DNA of 64,000 nt from Spirodela intermedia (lineage: Eukaryota > Streptophyta > Magnoliopsida > Alismatales > Araceae): NCBI GenBank assembly GCA_902729315.2, contig LR746265.1:875501-939500 (forward strand), given 5' to 3'. Position 1 is the stretch's first letter; every line of letters begins with the position of its first letter. Positions 11,619 through 22,370 of the stretch are shown in pieces. The notes beneath the pieces were generated by a model. That model did not search any database. It was not told where the DNA came from and was given only the letters and a program-made list of their open reading frames with translations. Made by a program: the position numbers and the translations under genes.

Positions 11619-14600
11619 ATGAACGAGACACAGAGGTGGAAGGCGCAGGATCCCCAGAAGCCGATCCCAGGATGCATGGGGGGGATGATTAACATCTTCA
11701 GCTCGAGTGCGGGAATGGCTGGAACGAAGATGCTTACAGACAGACCTCATCGAGATGGTGAGCTATTCAACCAGATTCCTTTCCTCTGTGCTTTCCTCTC
11801 AGAATTTTCGTGCGTCGACGGAGAAATACGCCATGAACGCTTCTGCGGTCCTGTTTATTTCGTACCAGTCCTCATCGACATGGATTTTATTTGTCATCAG
11901 GTTTTGTTTCCGGCAATCGACCCTACATGCCGAAGAGTGTGGTAGATGATCCTGTTTCTGCTCCGACAGACGACAAACCATCAGTAAGCAGCACTTCTTC
12001 ACAGGGTTTTGATTATATAAGAGCAAAAATATGTTCTTGTTCTCTGATTTTGATCCGCTCTCAGGTGAGTTATGACCCAACAGGGAGTTTGCCCGCCAGA
12101 AGGTCCGGAGGAACGCCGATGAAGATGCTCATCGCCCATGAGATGTCCAAGGAGACGGAAAATAAGCAGAAGCCGCCTGGTGTTGTCGCGAGGTTGATGG
12201 GGCTTGACGCGCTTCCAGCGCAGCAGCCAGCTGCAAGCCCGCAAGGTGCTCACCCGCATAATATCACCTTCCTCAGATGAGGAGGAGAAGCCCTGGTCCG
12301 CGGGCAGCAGGAGAAGTCTGCTCAGCAGGATGTTTGCAAGGATGTGTACGAGGTGTGGCCTCAACAACCCCAGCCGAGCTATTGCAGAGACCAGCAGCTG
12401 CCATTGCCGAGTGAGAAGAGGATGGACCTCGTCCGGCAGAAGTTCATGGAAGCCAAGCGGCTGGCTACAGACCAGAGGCTCCTCCAATCGAAGGAGTTCC
12501 AGGACGCCCTCGAGGTTCTGAGCTCCAACAGAGACTTGTTCCTCAAGTTCCTGGAAGAGCCCAATTCCTTGTTCTCGCATCATCTGCAGGAGCTCCAGGG
12601 CTCCCCTGAGGCAATGGCGGCGCCTCAGACGAAGCGGATCACGGTGTTGAAGCCATCAAAATCTGTGGAGGCGGAGAACGGCAAGGACAACCCGAGAAGG
12701 CACCATCATCAGGTTGCAGAAGATGATCAATCTGAGAAGAAAAGGGTCGGCCGGGGCTCCGGCTTCGTTCAGCCCAAGGTGGAGAGCTTGCCCCAGCCGA
12801 CGCGGATTGTGGTCTTGAAGCCCAGTCCCAGGAAGCCTCAAGACCCTCCAAATCCTGCAACGGGATTCGCCGATGGTAGAGGAGGATCCTCCTGAGGGGG
12901 TGCTGACCGATGATGCAAGAGGATCGAGAGATGTGGCGAAGGAGATCACTCGGCAGATGCGGGAGAGCCTGAGCGGCAACAGGAGGGATGACACATTGCT
13001 GTCCTCGGTCCTGTCTAATGGATACATTGGGGACGAGAGCTCCTTCAACAGGTCGGATAACGAGTTCATAGAGGACGACCCTGGTAATTTCAGTGATTTG
13101 GAGATGGTGTCGCCCCACCTCGCGGTACTCGTGGGATCATGTCAACAGATTTGGCAGTCCCTTCTCTCTTTCTTCTGTGAGTAGAGCGTCTTACTCTCCA
13201 GAGTCATCGGTGATCAGAGAGGCCAAGAAGCGGCTCTCGGAGAGGTGGGCGATGGTGGCATCGGGCGGGAGTAGTAGCAGAGATCAACAGAGGCAAGTCC
13301 GCCGGAGCTCGAGCACCTTGGGGGAGATGCTCGCCATCCCCGAGAAGAAGGAAGAGTGTGATGGAGGGTTTGCTGTGTCGAGCAGCCGGTCGTGCGGTGG
13401 AGACCGAGATGCGAGGCTGCTGGTGCCCAGTCTGTCAACTGCTGAGAATGAGATTGAGAGTGACCGTGCGGAGTCCCCGAGGAAGCTTCTCCGGTCGAAA
13501 TCTGTTCCTGCTTCTTCTTCGACCTTCGATAATGGCAGGTCCATTGCTGAAGATTCCACCTCCCAAGTCGAGAAACCCATTGCTTCAAAAGATCTCAACA
13601 GGCCCAAGAGTGGGAAGACCTTCCTCAAGGGTAAAGTCTCGAGCTTGTTCTTCTCCAGGAGTAAGAAGTCGAACAGAGAGAAAGCCGATCCATTTCCCAC
13701 GGCCGGCGCTGCCGCCGGGGCTCAGTCGGTGAACCCTAAATGCAATGCCGAGAGCCTTCCTGATGCTATGCGAGGAGAAGCCCCAGTTCCCACAGGGTTG
13801 ACTTGCAGAGGTTCTTCTCTTTCTCCGTCGGGAAATGGAGCAAAACGGGCCGCTTCGAATTCGAAGGTTCGATCGCATGAACTTTATTTTTGTTAATAAT
13901 TAGAGTCTCTTGTTCTTGTTGAGGGATACGATTGGATGAATTCGCGAAGAACAGTTTCCCTTGTTTCTCTCTTTTGTGATGATTTTTTTTTTTTGTAGGC
14001 TGGTTCATCTCAGACGAAGGTCGCAAGAACAGCCGAGATCACCGGCGAGCAGCCCAGCCCGGTCTCAATTTTGGAGGTGTCGTTCGAGGATGAGGCGAAC
14101 AGTAGCTCCTCTCAATCCTCTGAGGGCGGCGCCTCCAATCTGGACTGCCGGCGTGAGTCTCAGGAGACCCATCTCCGCCCTCCTTCCTCTGGAAATTCAA
14201 TTCCTGCACAGAGATTTCTTTTTGCTGATTCAATCCTTCTCCTGCGCAGAGATGATCTCTAGATCGCCGCCGATCGAATCGGTCGCCCGTTCGCTGTCTC
14301 ACTCGCAGCCGAAGCTCGCGAGGAACTCGTCCATGGCGGAAGAGTGTCAGGAGCACTACTCGTTCGTGAAGTCACTGCTCTCCTCCGCCGGCCTCGGCGG
14401 CGAGGCGCCCCCCGCGGCGGCGGCGCTGGCGAGGTGGCATTCGCTGGAGAGCCCCCTGGACCCTTCCTTACTGGACAAGTTCTTGGAGAAGAAGGACGAG
14501 GACGCCAAGTGCAGGGAGAGGAGGTCTAGCCAGCGGCTGCTCTTCGACGCTGCCAATGTCGCCCTCTTGGACATCAGCAGGGCCGCCGCCGCCGCCGCCG

Positions 14601-14875
14601 CCAAGAACGGCGGAGCCCGGTGGGCCGGCGGGTCAGTGGCGGAGGAGGTGTGGCGGCGGGTGAAGGGATGGTGGAGTGTGGGCGGTGAGCAGTCGGCGGG
14701 GGGGCACAGCGGCCTGGTAGTGGACAGGGTGTTGAGGATGGAGGTGCCCAGCTGCGTTTGGGGGGAGATGATGTCCTCGGAGGCGGAAGAAGTTGGGAGG
14801 GAGATTGGCGGAGAATTGCTGGAGGACCTTGTTGGGGAAGCTGTCGCCGACCTCCTGATTCATCGGAGGCCATGA
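11619..14875 (+). CDS. VARLMGL/DUF4378 protein (TRM, LONGIFOLIA-type), reading frame interrupted
   Basis: TRM proteins recruit TON1/PP2A complexes to microtubules and shape cells and organs. Five exons fit: 11619-11757, 11901-11983, 12065-13866, 13999-14152 and 14250-14875, about 930 residues. Signatures in order: PGCMGGMINIF and LTDRPHRDG (exons 1-2), VVARLMGLDALP, KDVYEVW, a conserved helix with RQKFMEAKRLATD and KEFQDALEVLSSNRDLFLKF, RIVVLKPSPRKP, EITRQMRESL, REAKKRLSERWAM, LGEMLAIP, and a C-terminal DUF4378 block (WHSLESPLDPSLLDKF to LVGEAVADLL). ATG 11619 was preferred to in-frame ATG 11565 because family members begin MN- shortly before PGCM. Exon 3 is not continuous: an in-frame TGA at 12278-12280, a frame change near 12835-12870, and another at a CCCC run at 13113-13116. 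Either assembly indels or recent inactivation could explain this. Confidence 0.8.
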
Positions 14876-16954
14876 ACCACTCCCGCCCCCGCCCCCCCCC
14901 AAGTCTCTCTCTTTCTCTCACTGCGTAGAACGCAGAGATTGTGATCATTTCTGGCCGCTAGATATAAATTTGTGATGATATCTTGCTTACTCTCACTCTT
15001 CGGCCATCAGATTTGTTAGGGATCCTCCTCCAAGTGTATGTATCTATGGACAAAGAAAAAATGCCCAAGCCCCCCTCTCCTTTCTGGGTCGCTCGCCCTT
15101 CCGATCCTCCAGAAGCCGCATCATCTAGGGAGGGAGAGAGAGAGAGAGGGGTGGCCGTGGCGGGACTGTAGGTGCATGTGGGCGTCAGACGCTGCGCTGG
15201 GCACGCCGGGAAGCCCGTCCTTGTCGTCGGAGGGCTCCTCTCGTGTGCCGGGTCGTCGCCTTCCTCGTCCTCTAATGGCCAGGAGCAGCAGCAGTGGGAG
15301 CCGCCATCGCTGTTTCTCGGGCTCGCGGTCGGTAAAAACGCCGAACATCTGCTCCGCGACCTTCTCGAGGCACCGGGGTTACCCTCGAGATGCCCACATT
15401 AAGTAAATAAAAAAAACTTAACCTTTTCATCAGACCCGCCTCACCCTGATTCCCATATGAACGAAACCAAACCCCAAACAGGCCACCACCATGCACGTGG
15501 GGTAAGAGAGAGAGAGAGAGGGAGAGGACGGAGGCATAGTTGGGCGCCATTAATGGCGCGTCCTTGGCGTTGGAAGCAAGCAAGAAAGTATCGATCATAG
15601 AAAATGGTGTCCCAACAGCGGCGTGTATCTCTGCCGGCGGAAAGGGAAAGGAGAGAAGCCCCTCCCCCCTCCTCCTCATCTTCCTACACGTCCTAGAAGT
15701 CAACTAGCGGCGGCGGCGGCGGCAACAACTCCCAATAACGCTGCTGCCCATTGAACCCGTCCGTGGGGTCAGCGTTACGCCGCCGTCTGAGGTGGTCCAC
15801 TCCACAGAGGAGGAAGAGGAGGAGAAGCTGATCAGAGCGTGGTCCTCTCCGTGGTTAGAGGACAAATTGGGTCATAACTCGGCTTTGGCCGGTTTCTCAA
15901 TGGCCCACGGTCCACCGTTGTGGATGCCCCCACCCGCCCATCGTATGTATGGTCCACGGAACACAATCGGACCCAAGGCTAGACAGGCAGGCGGAGATAT
16001 AGTTCATCTCCGCAGCATCGAGACGATCGCATTCAAGGGAAATTTCTCGAAATAGAAAGAATCGTGTAGATGGGCCATCAATCCTCCTGTCACGAATTGA
16101 ATGCTCCGTGGGCGTGAGAAAGATGGGCTCACTCGGATGCACCCCACCAAGGAAAAAGCGTACCCTCCTCTCTCTCTCTCTCCCTCTCTCTCTCTCTCTA
16201 TATGTATATATATATATGTATATATACACTGTAGGGAAATAGTGAAGCTTTTAGTAAGCGAAATAATTTACATTTACTTTATTGATGTGTGGAAAACAAG
16301 AGATAATTTTACTCAAATACCAGGAATAAGAATATATCTTTTAGCCGGAGTAGATCTCTTTTTATTTGACTACGAGATTGTTGACCGAATATATATATGT
16401 TTTATTTGACCACGAGTGGGGGTAGTTGAGATCTGAATATGTAAAAGGTGAGATTCGTCCAACGTTGAGATCTGAGCCTGCTTTATAACCCGGCCCGGTT
16501 TATCCTGGGTAGAAAACAAATTTAAGATTAAAGCCCAGACAACAGAACCAGCCCGGCCCAAAAAATGGGGAATTGGCCCTGGAAGTGAGGAAAGCATCCG
16601 CCCACTGTCAGGTCCAATCACAGCCCGGCATGGTTCGCTAGCAGGGCCCAGATTATTAACACGTAAAATTGGACCAAATGGGCCGTGGTTAATGGAGGGG
16701 AGAGAGAGGAACCGAAAAGCAGTCGACTTGATGAGAACGGTACATAGAGACAATAGACGTCCCCCACAAGCGTGCGGGAGAGGGAGCGGCCCCCTACCCT
16801 GAAAGAGGGAGAAGAAACTGGACGAGGAGAACCACAAGCACAAGCTAGCGCAGATGGCGCTTTATTTTCTCCAGAATAGGACTGGAATGTTCTGACTGGA
16901 GGTAAGGAGAACTAGAAGTAACCTGGCTAACTGCTTCACGAAAGGGGAACTCAC
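14876..16954. other. Intergenic region between convergent TRM-like and SAMDC genes
   Basis: This holds the 3' ends of two convergent genes. I see no recognisable protein. Small GA tracts occur near 15136 and 15506, and a CT tract is followed by TA repeats at about 16168-16228. Short open frames have low-complexity translations and no family resemblance. Confidence 0.5.
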
Positions 16955-18109
16955 TCACAGGGGGAACATCATGTCGATGTCTTCAGCACCCACCACAACG
17001 CCCATCTTCTCCTTTCCATGCTTTCCACCTGTCTCCGCCTCCCAGCAATGGAGAACAGACTTCGGGGACTCGGCGCGTTGGGTGAAAGATTGATAGAACA
17101 CCAAACCACCACCGGGAAGCTCCTGCTCGACGACGTCTTCGCGGGCGTATCCTCTCGCGGCGATCGGCTTGTCCCACGACGCCGCTGCCGCACGGGGTCC
17201 GAAGACAGTGACTGCGAGGGAGAAGTTATCGGGGGCAAAGCATTTCAGCACCCTCTGCACAAGAGCCTGGTAGTCCAACGCGGAGGGATCGAATCCCATG
17301 GTCTCGTAGCTCGCGTAGCTGAAGCCGTCCTCCGGGGTGACATGGATAGTTGAGAGAGCGCGGCCGGTGATCCCATTCATGGAGTAGCCGCAGGGGTCAA
17401 ACTCGAAGTCGCAGATCTCCATCTCTGGGATGATGTCGTAAATCCCCGCGAGCTTCGTCATTTCCTTAGCTGAAGGAGGCTTGCCCTCGGAGGACTTTTT
17501 GAAGAAAACTGATGCGCGATCCTTGTCTAAACCAGTCATACACATCTCGAGGGTTACCATGGGCTGCTCTGGCTTGTCGCAGGCGTAATAGACATGCCAA
17601 TTGCGGTTGGGAACGGCCCGGTCGCCGATAACGTAGGCACCTGAGGAAAGGCCTCCAAAGTACCGGTTGAGATCTGAAACCTCCTCGGAGAAGCTACGGT
17701 GGGGAGCAGGTTGAGCCTCTGGAAATATAAAGCTGCCACGAGAGTATTTCACAGACGTAACGTGGAGTGAGAGCCCGGCAGCGAGTTCGAGGATCCTAGG
17801 GATGGCTAAGAGGAGCTTCGTGGTCCCGCAAGTCTTCAGGATTATCTTGTGAGGGAACACAAACAAACTAGATTCAGAAAGGACATAGGAGTCGAAGTCC
17901 TTGTTGGAAAGCTGGTTCACGATGGTGCAGAAGGCAGTGTCCAGAATGGAGTCAATCTCAGATCGGGAAAGAGAGCGGAGACCGCGACCTTGGGGATCCT
18001 TAAACAAAGGTGCATCGGAAAAAGTGATCTCGAGGCGCTTCTCGTAGCCTTCAAACCCGATAGGGCTTTGCGGGGGAAGGTTTTGGGTCTCGCCCTCTAA
18101 AGTTGCCAT
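16955..18109 (-). CDS. SAMDC: S-adenosylmethionine decarboxylase proenzyme
   Basis: The enzyme decarboxylates S-adenosylmethionine to supply aminopropyl groups for spermidine and spermine. The intronless main frame gives 384 residues, typical of plant AdoMetDC. The proenzyme cleaves itself at LSE/SS (Glu79-Ser80), making the pyruvoyl group. Conserved acidic residues sit in GFEGYEKRLE (Glu20, Glu23), and Cys94 lies in KTCGTT. The PEST-like stretch TIHVTPEDGFSYASYE is present, as are RGSFIFPEAQ and NWHVYYA. ATG 18109 is the first start after the conserved uORF stop, leaving about 175 bases between them. The mRNA carries two nested uORFs and a leader intron, which in other plants mediate translational repression by polyamines. 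The gene converges on the TRM-like gene. No inactivating change is seen. Confidence 0.96.
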   Translation of the reverse strand: MATLEGETQNLPPQSPIGFEGYEKRLEITFSDAPLFKDPQGRGLRSLSRSEIDSILDTAFCTIVNQLSNKDFDSYVLSESSLFVFPHKIILKTCGTTKLLLAIPRILELAAGLSLHVTSVKYSRGSFIFPEAQPAPHRSFSEEVSDLNRYFGGLSSGAYVIGDRAVPNRNWHVYYACDKPEQPMVTLEMCMTGLDKDRASVFFKKSSEGKPPSAKEMTKLAGIYDIIPEMEICDFEFDPCGYSMNGITGRALSTIHVTPEDGFSYASYETMGFDPSALDYQALVQRVLKCFAPDNFSLAVTVFGPRAAAASWDKPIAARGYAREDVVEQELPGGGLVFYQSFTQRAESPKSVLHCWEAETGGKHGKEKMGVVVGAEDIDMMFPL

Positions 18110-18285
18110 GTGAACAGATCTTTTGAAAGATAAACAGATGGAGTAGGAGACGGAGAAGACTGGGAAATGTCGGGTGCTGATTATTGCCGAAAGCAGCTAG
18201 CCAGAGTGGGGTTTCAATCAGAAACAAAACGAAAATCCTAACAGATGGTCCCCTACAGGACCGCAGAGGGCACCCCAGGGGGGAG

Positions 18286-18532
18286 TCAGGATGGTTTCCT
18301 CACGCACTGCCAATACCAGAGACGATAATTGATCAGAAATGGGCAAAAAAAAGAAAGTGACATTAAGCGTGACAACTTTGATTCTTCCTCTACTTACGTT
18401 GGAGTAAGCAGCAGATCGAAACTTCTTGATTCCTCCGTTAGGTCGAACATCTTCAATGCTGTAACCTAGAGGAGCTTCATACTGTAACGAACTACTGCTA
18501 CCGGATTTCTTGAGGCCACCTTTAGACTCCAT
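18286..18532 (-). CDS. Conserved peptide uORF of SAMDC (51 codons, split by an intron)
   Basis: Two exons, 18398-18532 and 18286-18306 (minus strand), join at AAC/GTAAGT and TTGGCAG/TGC to give 51 residues and TGA. The peptide begins MESKGG, contains EAPLGYSIEDVRPNGG and IKKFRSAAYSN, and ends CVRKPS, which is the well-known conserved plant SAMDC uORF. In other plants this peptide stalls ribosomes when polyamines are high and represses the main frame. It lies entirely upstream of ATG 18109. The 91-base intron interrupts codon space after residue 45; if the intron were kept, the uORF would lose its conserved C-terminus. An in-frame ATG at 18580 probably lies in the preceding intron. Confidence 0.93.
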
Positions 18533-18540
18533 TAAAACAT
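18532..18540 (-). CDS. Tiny uORF of SAMDC (Met-Phe-stop)
   Basis: The sequence ATGTTTTAATGG on the minus strand encodes a two-residue frame whose stop TAA shares its last A with the ATG of the conserved uORF. This one-base overlap is the arrangement known in plant SAMDC leaders, where translation of the tiny uORF limits initiation at the repressive uORF when polyamines are low. Confidence 0.88.
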   Translation of the reverse strand: MF

Positions 18541-18549
18541 CAATACTTG

Positions 18550-19402
18550 CTGCAGATCGATAAAAATGGTCAGCTTCCATCGTCTAGACGACCGTGATAA
18601 ATTAACCATTTATAGAAAATAGTGATCGATAACAACGGCAAAGATTCCACATCATGTAATTTTCACGCTACATTTATCGGATCTTGAAAAAATGGTACCA
18701 ACGACTGCATGACACATGAAGATCTCTGAATTCAACATCCTACTGACAAAACAGCAATGAATAAAACAAAAAGGCGTAGCAACGGACGGAGAAGGAGACG
18801 TCTCAAAGATCACGTCACGAAACGACAAAGTGGTACAAACCGTAACGAAGACAATTGGAATCTACAGGTGGGATCAGATCTCGTCAATGATATCGATGAA
18901 AGCATGGCGAATGGAAATCTGCATATTCGGCGGCCTCAAGTTGAGACATATATGAGACAGAGAGAGAGAGAGAGAGAGATGAGAGTCCGGAAACAAAAAA
19001 CGTGACATTTCTCAGGTAACAAGCCTAGAATATTATACATAGAAATGAAACAAAACTAAGTACAGCTGGAAAAACGCGAAACAACAGATCTTCACCAGAG
19101 CGAGCCGATGAAACGAAACCACGGACAAAATTACGACAAACGACGAAAGACGAGTAGATCGCTCCAAATAATGACGTCGCAAAGAGTTCCTTACTATTAA
19201 AAAGATTTGTTGATCATCCAACTATAATACGCCGCTCAACCAGAACCCTTGCGCTTCCTCTATTACTCTGCAAGAACAGGCACGATCAACAACAGAAGGA
19301 CGCGGATCCGACGACCAACCAGAAATAAGCGGAGGAGGACGGCCTCAACGGCGAAGTCCAACACAACACTCCAAAGAATAAGTGGCTGAGAGGATCTCTT
19401 AC
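18550..19402 (-). other. Leader intron of SAMDC
   Basis: On the minus strand the donor GAAAG/GTAAGA (exon end 19403) and the acceptor ATCTGCAG/CAAG (exon start 18549) bound this intron. It separates a short first leader exon from the uORF exon. It contains a GA tract on the plus strand (18959-18979), which is CU on the sense strand. Leader introns are usual in plant SAMDC genes; the exact acceptor is inferred. Confidence 0.6.
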
Positions 19403-19517
19403 CTTTCAACGGCGAGCGGCCCCCAGAGAGAGGAGAGGAGAGGAGAGGAGAGAGAACGAAATACGAGAACTGCAAGGCTTCAACGCAAGCGGATGACGGC
19501 TCAGCAGTTCGCGCTCC

Positions 19518-19525
19518 TTTATATA
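19518..19525 (-). promoter_or_regulatory. TATA box of SAMDC
   Basis: TATATAAA on the minus strand, within a GC-rich context, lies about 115 bases upstream of the first leader donor. Transcription would start near 19490. No other TATA-like element is better placed for this gene. Confidence 0.6.
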
Positions 19526-19559
19526 GGACTCGGGGAAAGAGAGAGAGCGCAGCGGCGTC

Positions 19560-20460
19560 TCTTTCAACCACAAACCCTAACCCCTTAAAAGTCAGTTACA
19601 CCCTCGACGGATTGCATCGCGGGCCATGTCAAACACACGATCCGATCCGCATTGGCTGGCGGCCCGTTTATGACGGCTCCTGGAAGATGCTCGGTGCCTT
19701 CTCGATTGCGTGGGCAACATTTTTACTTTACATCTGGCGCCTTCCGTGTCAACCCCACACACCGATGGTCGGGCATCAGGCATAGCCGGGAGGGGGGAAT
19801 CTTCCATCAACAGCGAGCGACGGCTCAGCATCACCGCAGATAAGGCTCACATTCTCCCGCGCCCGAATTATCCGATTTTGACCCCTCAATTATCGATTAA
19901 TTTCATCTATACCCTCGACTGTATGATGGGCCCCATCTTGGGAACCGTGCTTCCCCGTCTGTCCCGGCTCGGCGGCCCCCCTCGCCCTTGTACGGCGGCC
20001 GTCTTCTTCCTCTTCCCGCCACTCGATCCTCCTTCCCACACGGGGAGAGGAGAGAGAGAGAGAGGTAGACGGACAGACGTAGAGATAGAGAGAGAAAACT
20101 CGGAGTTATCGGCTGACCGGTCGCAACGGGAAGAGGAGATAAAGGAGGGTGGTGACGGGTGCGGCAGAAGAGGCGGAGGGAGGGTGACTGTCACCTCGCG
20201 CCGCCGCCGCTGGTGGAGGCGGGGGAGGGAGGGGGTGGTGTGGCGGCCTGTGGGGGGCCCATGCGTCGCCACCAGCTGGGCAAGTGGCGGCCGCATCTGC
20301 CGGTGCGGACCGGCCTCCCCCGGACTACACGAATCGCGCCGTCGGAGATATTATTTCTTATTCCATTTTCCTCTTTTATTCGGGTGAAGATTGTACGCAT
20401 GGAGACGATAATTCTACAGAAAAGTAAACGCCGAGATTCGGTGAACGTGGACTGACAAAA
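19560..20460. other. GC-rich intergenic segment
   Basis: This starts with the SAMDC upstream region. The part from 19900 to 20340 is very GC-rich, with a GA tract near 20050. Open frames on both strands translate to low-complexity Arg/Gly/Pro-rich strings. I recognise no protein. It could be a leader exon or an isolated promoter, but nothing decides this. Confidence 0.4.
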
Positions 20461-21955
20461 ATGCTCCCACCGTGAGGATAGGTGGCATATTTTCTAGCAC
20501 GACACCGACGCCTGACATAACTGAACACTATATATAGCTTTGGTTCTTGGATTAATGGGAGCCTCTACATTTATGGGCATATGACATACTAAGAGATGAG
20601 AATACTGAGGATTTTTTTTTAGTTTTTTTTTTTGTGGTGTAACGAATGCCTTCCTTTGGTTTCCCCAAGTCTTTTATGAGTTAACAACATTATTTTAAAT
20701 TATTTTTTTGATCTAAGTTGGTTATAAAAAAATGTGCTTGATCATGACTAATGTGACTTTCGTTAGCATTGAATTGTAGATTTCAATGAGGGTTGCTAAT
20801 TTGGGCAAATGGGTTGACGTGGAAGCTAAATGGTCATTGGTATATACTATTATAATGACTAATTTGGTTGAATGAAAAAACAGGCTCTTCTATTTTTGTT
20901 CCCTTCCACATAATCCCAAAGACCCAACTAAAGCCCTTCGAGAAAAAAATAAGTAAATATAAGCAATTTAGTGAAACAACATACATAAAACTAGAAATAG
21001 AATGAACCCAATGTTTCAATAATTTTATTATCAATTAAAGTCTAGTTAAACATGTATTATATGGCGCAAAGGACAAAGAGCACATTCTTATAGGAAAATC
21101 TCATTAAAAGGATGCTACACGAGGCACCGTGCCTTTTCAAGTCAATGAATACATCAATTGGAGGGGTCATTCTTCATCTAATTAAATGATAATAAAGGTT
21201 AATTATTGTTAACTTAGGTACATTAGACAAATTATAAGTTAAATTTAGGGTGGTTTGTTAAGGCTATTAGGAAACATAAAAAATGAGGGACTCATTAGTA
21301 GTTTAGTTTCCAATTATGATTTATAAAGTTTTAAAAATATTGATGAGATAATTTATTTAAGAAGAGCTTTCAATATTAATTTTAAATTTTAACAAGTGAA
21401 TTTTTTTTAGTCCTCGCTACTCCAAAATTGAAGATGTGGAAGTAGTGGTCACAAAAATTAACAAGATGCACAAGCAGATTTTTGGCAAGTGTTGGTCTGG
21501 CCCAATAAAGCAGTAAATGTGCCGAATTAGTAGCCCCTAATGACATGGGCCCTTTGCCGTCTTTTTTGGTCTAGTTTAGGCAAACCCAATCCTCTCCATT
21601 CCATGAAAATATTGGGCCTTTCAAAGTGTTAGCAGCCCATAATCTATTCAACACAATCAGTTGGAATTTAGTTATAAATGATTTCCTATGATTGATTCAG
21701 ATAGTTAGCGGGAGGTATGGTTTCCCATGCTTTTTGTGTTGGGTTAAAGTTGGAGACTAGGACTAGGATGAACAATGTCATTACATTAGGTCAATGGTAT
21801 TGTTGTAGGTGAGGCTATTGGAAGATGACTTTAGGTAGATGATGTTGATGTTGACATTAATAGATATTCAACTATAGGCAACAAGAGAGAGTAGTCAAAG
21901 TATTAGCACACAAATTTAGTAGATGACAATTTAGTCATGGACCACCACTAATAGG
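20461..21955. other. AT-rich intergenic DNA left of the copia element
   Basis: Base composition drops sharply to AT-rich. Stop codons are frequent in all frames and nothing resembles a gene. It may contain older transposon remains, but I saw no domain, terminal repeat or target duplication. Confidence 0.45.
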
Positions 21956-21984
21956 TGTTGGAATTAATATCAATGTGGATAATG

Positions 21985-22015
<31 letters not shown>

Positions 22016-22370
22016 TTGTATAGTATGAGGTTATTACTGAATTAATCTCACTTAAAGTGATTCATTAAAATTTAAGTATTTAAGATTACCACCTATCTCA
22101 TAAGCGTGAGTATAAATATAAATATGTGTATAAAAAGATACTGAGTCTAATCAACTCTTGTCTGTAAGTAAAGGGTCATGATTATTGAGTTACACATCGT
22201 GAGTCACTCTTAGAACATTCTACCTATTTAGAGTAAGTCATTGGAGGACTCCCTTGTGCTGATCTAAAAGGCCATCCTTGTACTCTTAGAACATTCAATT
22301 ATGGTTTCAACTCTAGATCATTATATTTTCATTGGAGGACTCACTATGGTATTATTTTTAATGCCTTGTC
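21956..22370 (+). repeat. Left (5') LTR of the copia element
   Basis: It begins TGTTGGAATTAATATCAATG. It shares with the right LTR the blocks CAATGTGGA-AATGATATAT, ACACATCGTGAGTCACTCTT and GACTCCCTTGTGCTGAT, in the same order. It contains an (AT)n run at about 21986-22012. The right end is unclear, between about 22340 and 22390; a weak primer-binding-like TGGTAT lies at 22347. Confidence 0.7.

Noticed and set aside
12246-12276. 31-bp intron that would bypass the in-frame TGA in the TRM-like gene
   Set aside because: It is far shorter than plant introns and would break the downstream frame; an 83-bp alternative (12246-12328) also fails phase by one base.
18218-18580. 120-codon minus-strand frame covering the SAMDC uORF
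   Set aside because: The part before residue MESKGG lies upstream of a likely acceptor and the part after AYSN is intron; the spliced 51-codon peptide is the conserved one.
19710-20387. Plus-strand open frame in the GC-rich segment after SAMDC
   Set aside because: Its translation is Arg/Gly/Glu low-complexity from GA and GGC runs, with no splice structure or family match.
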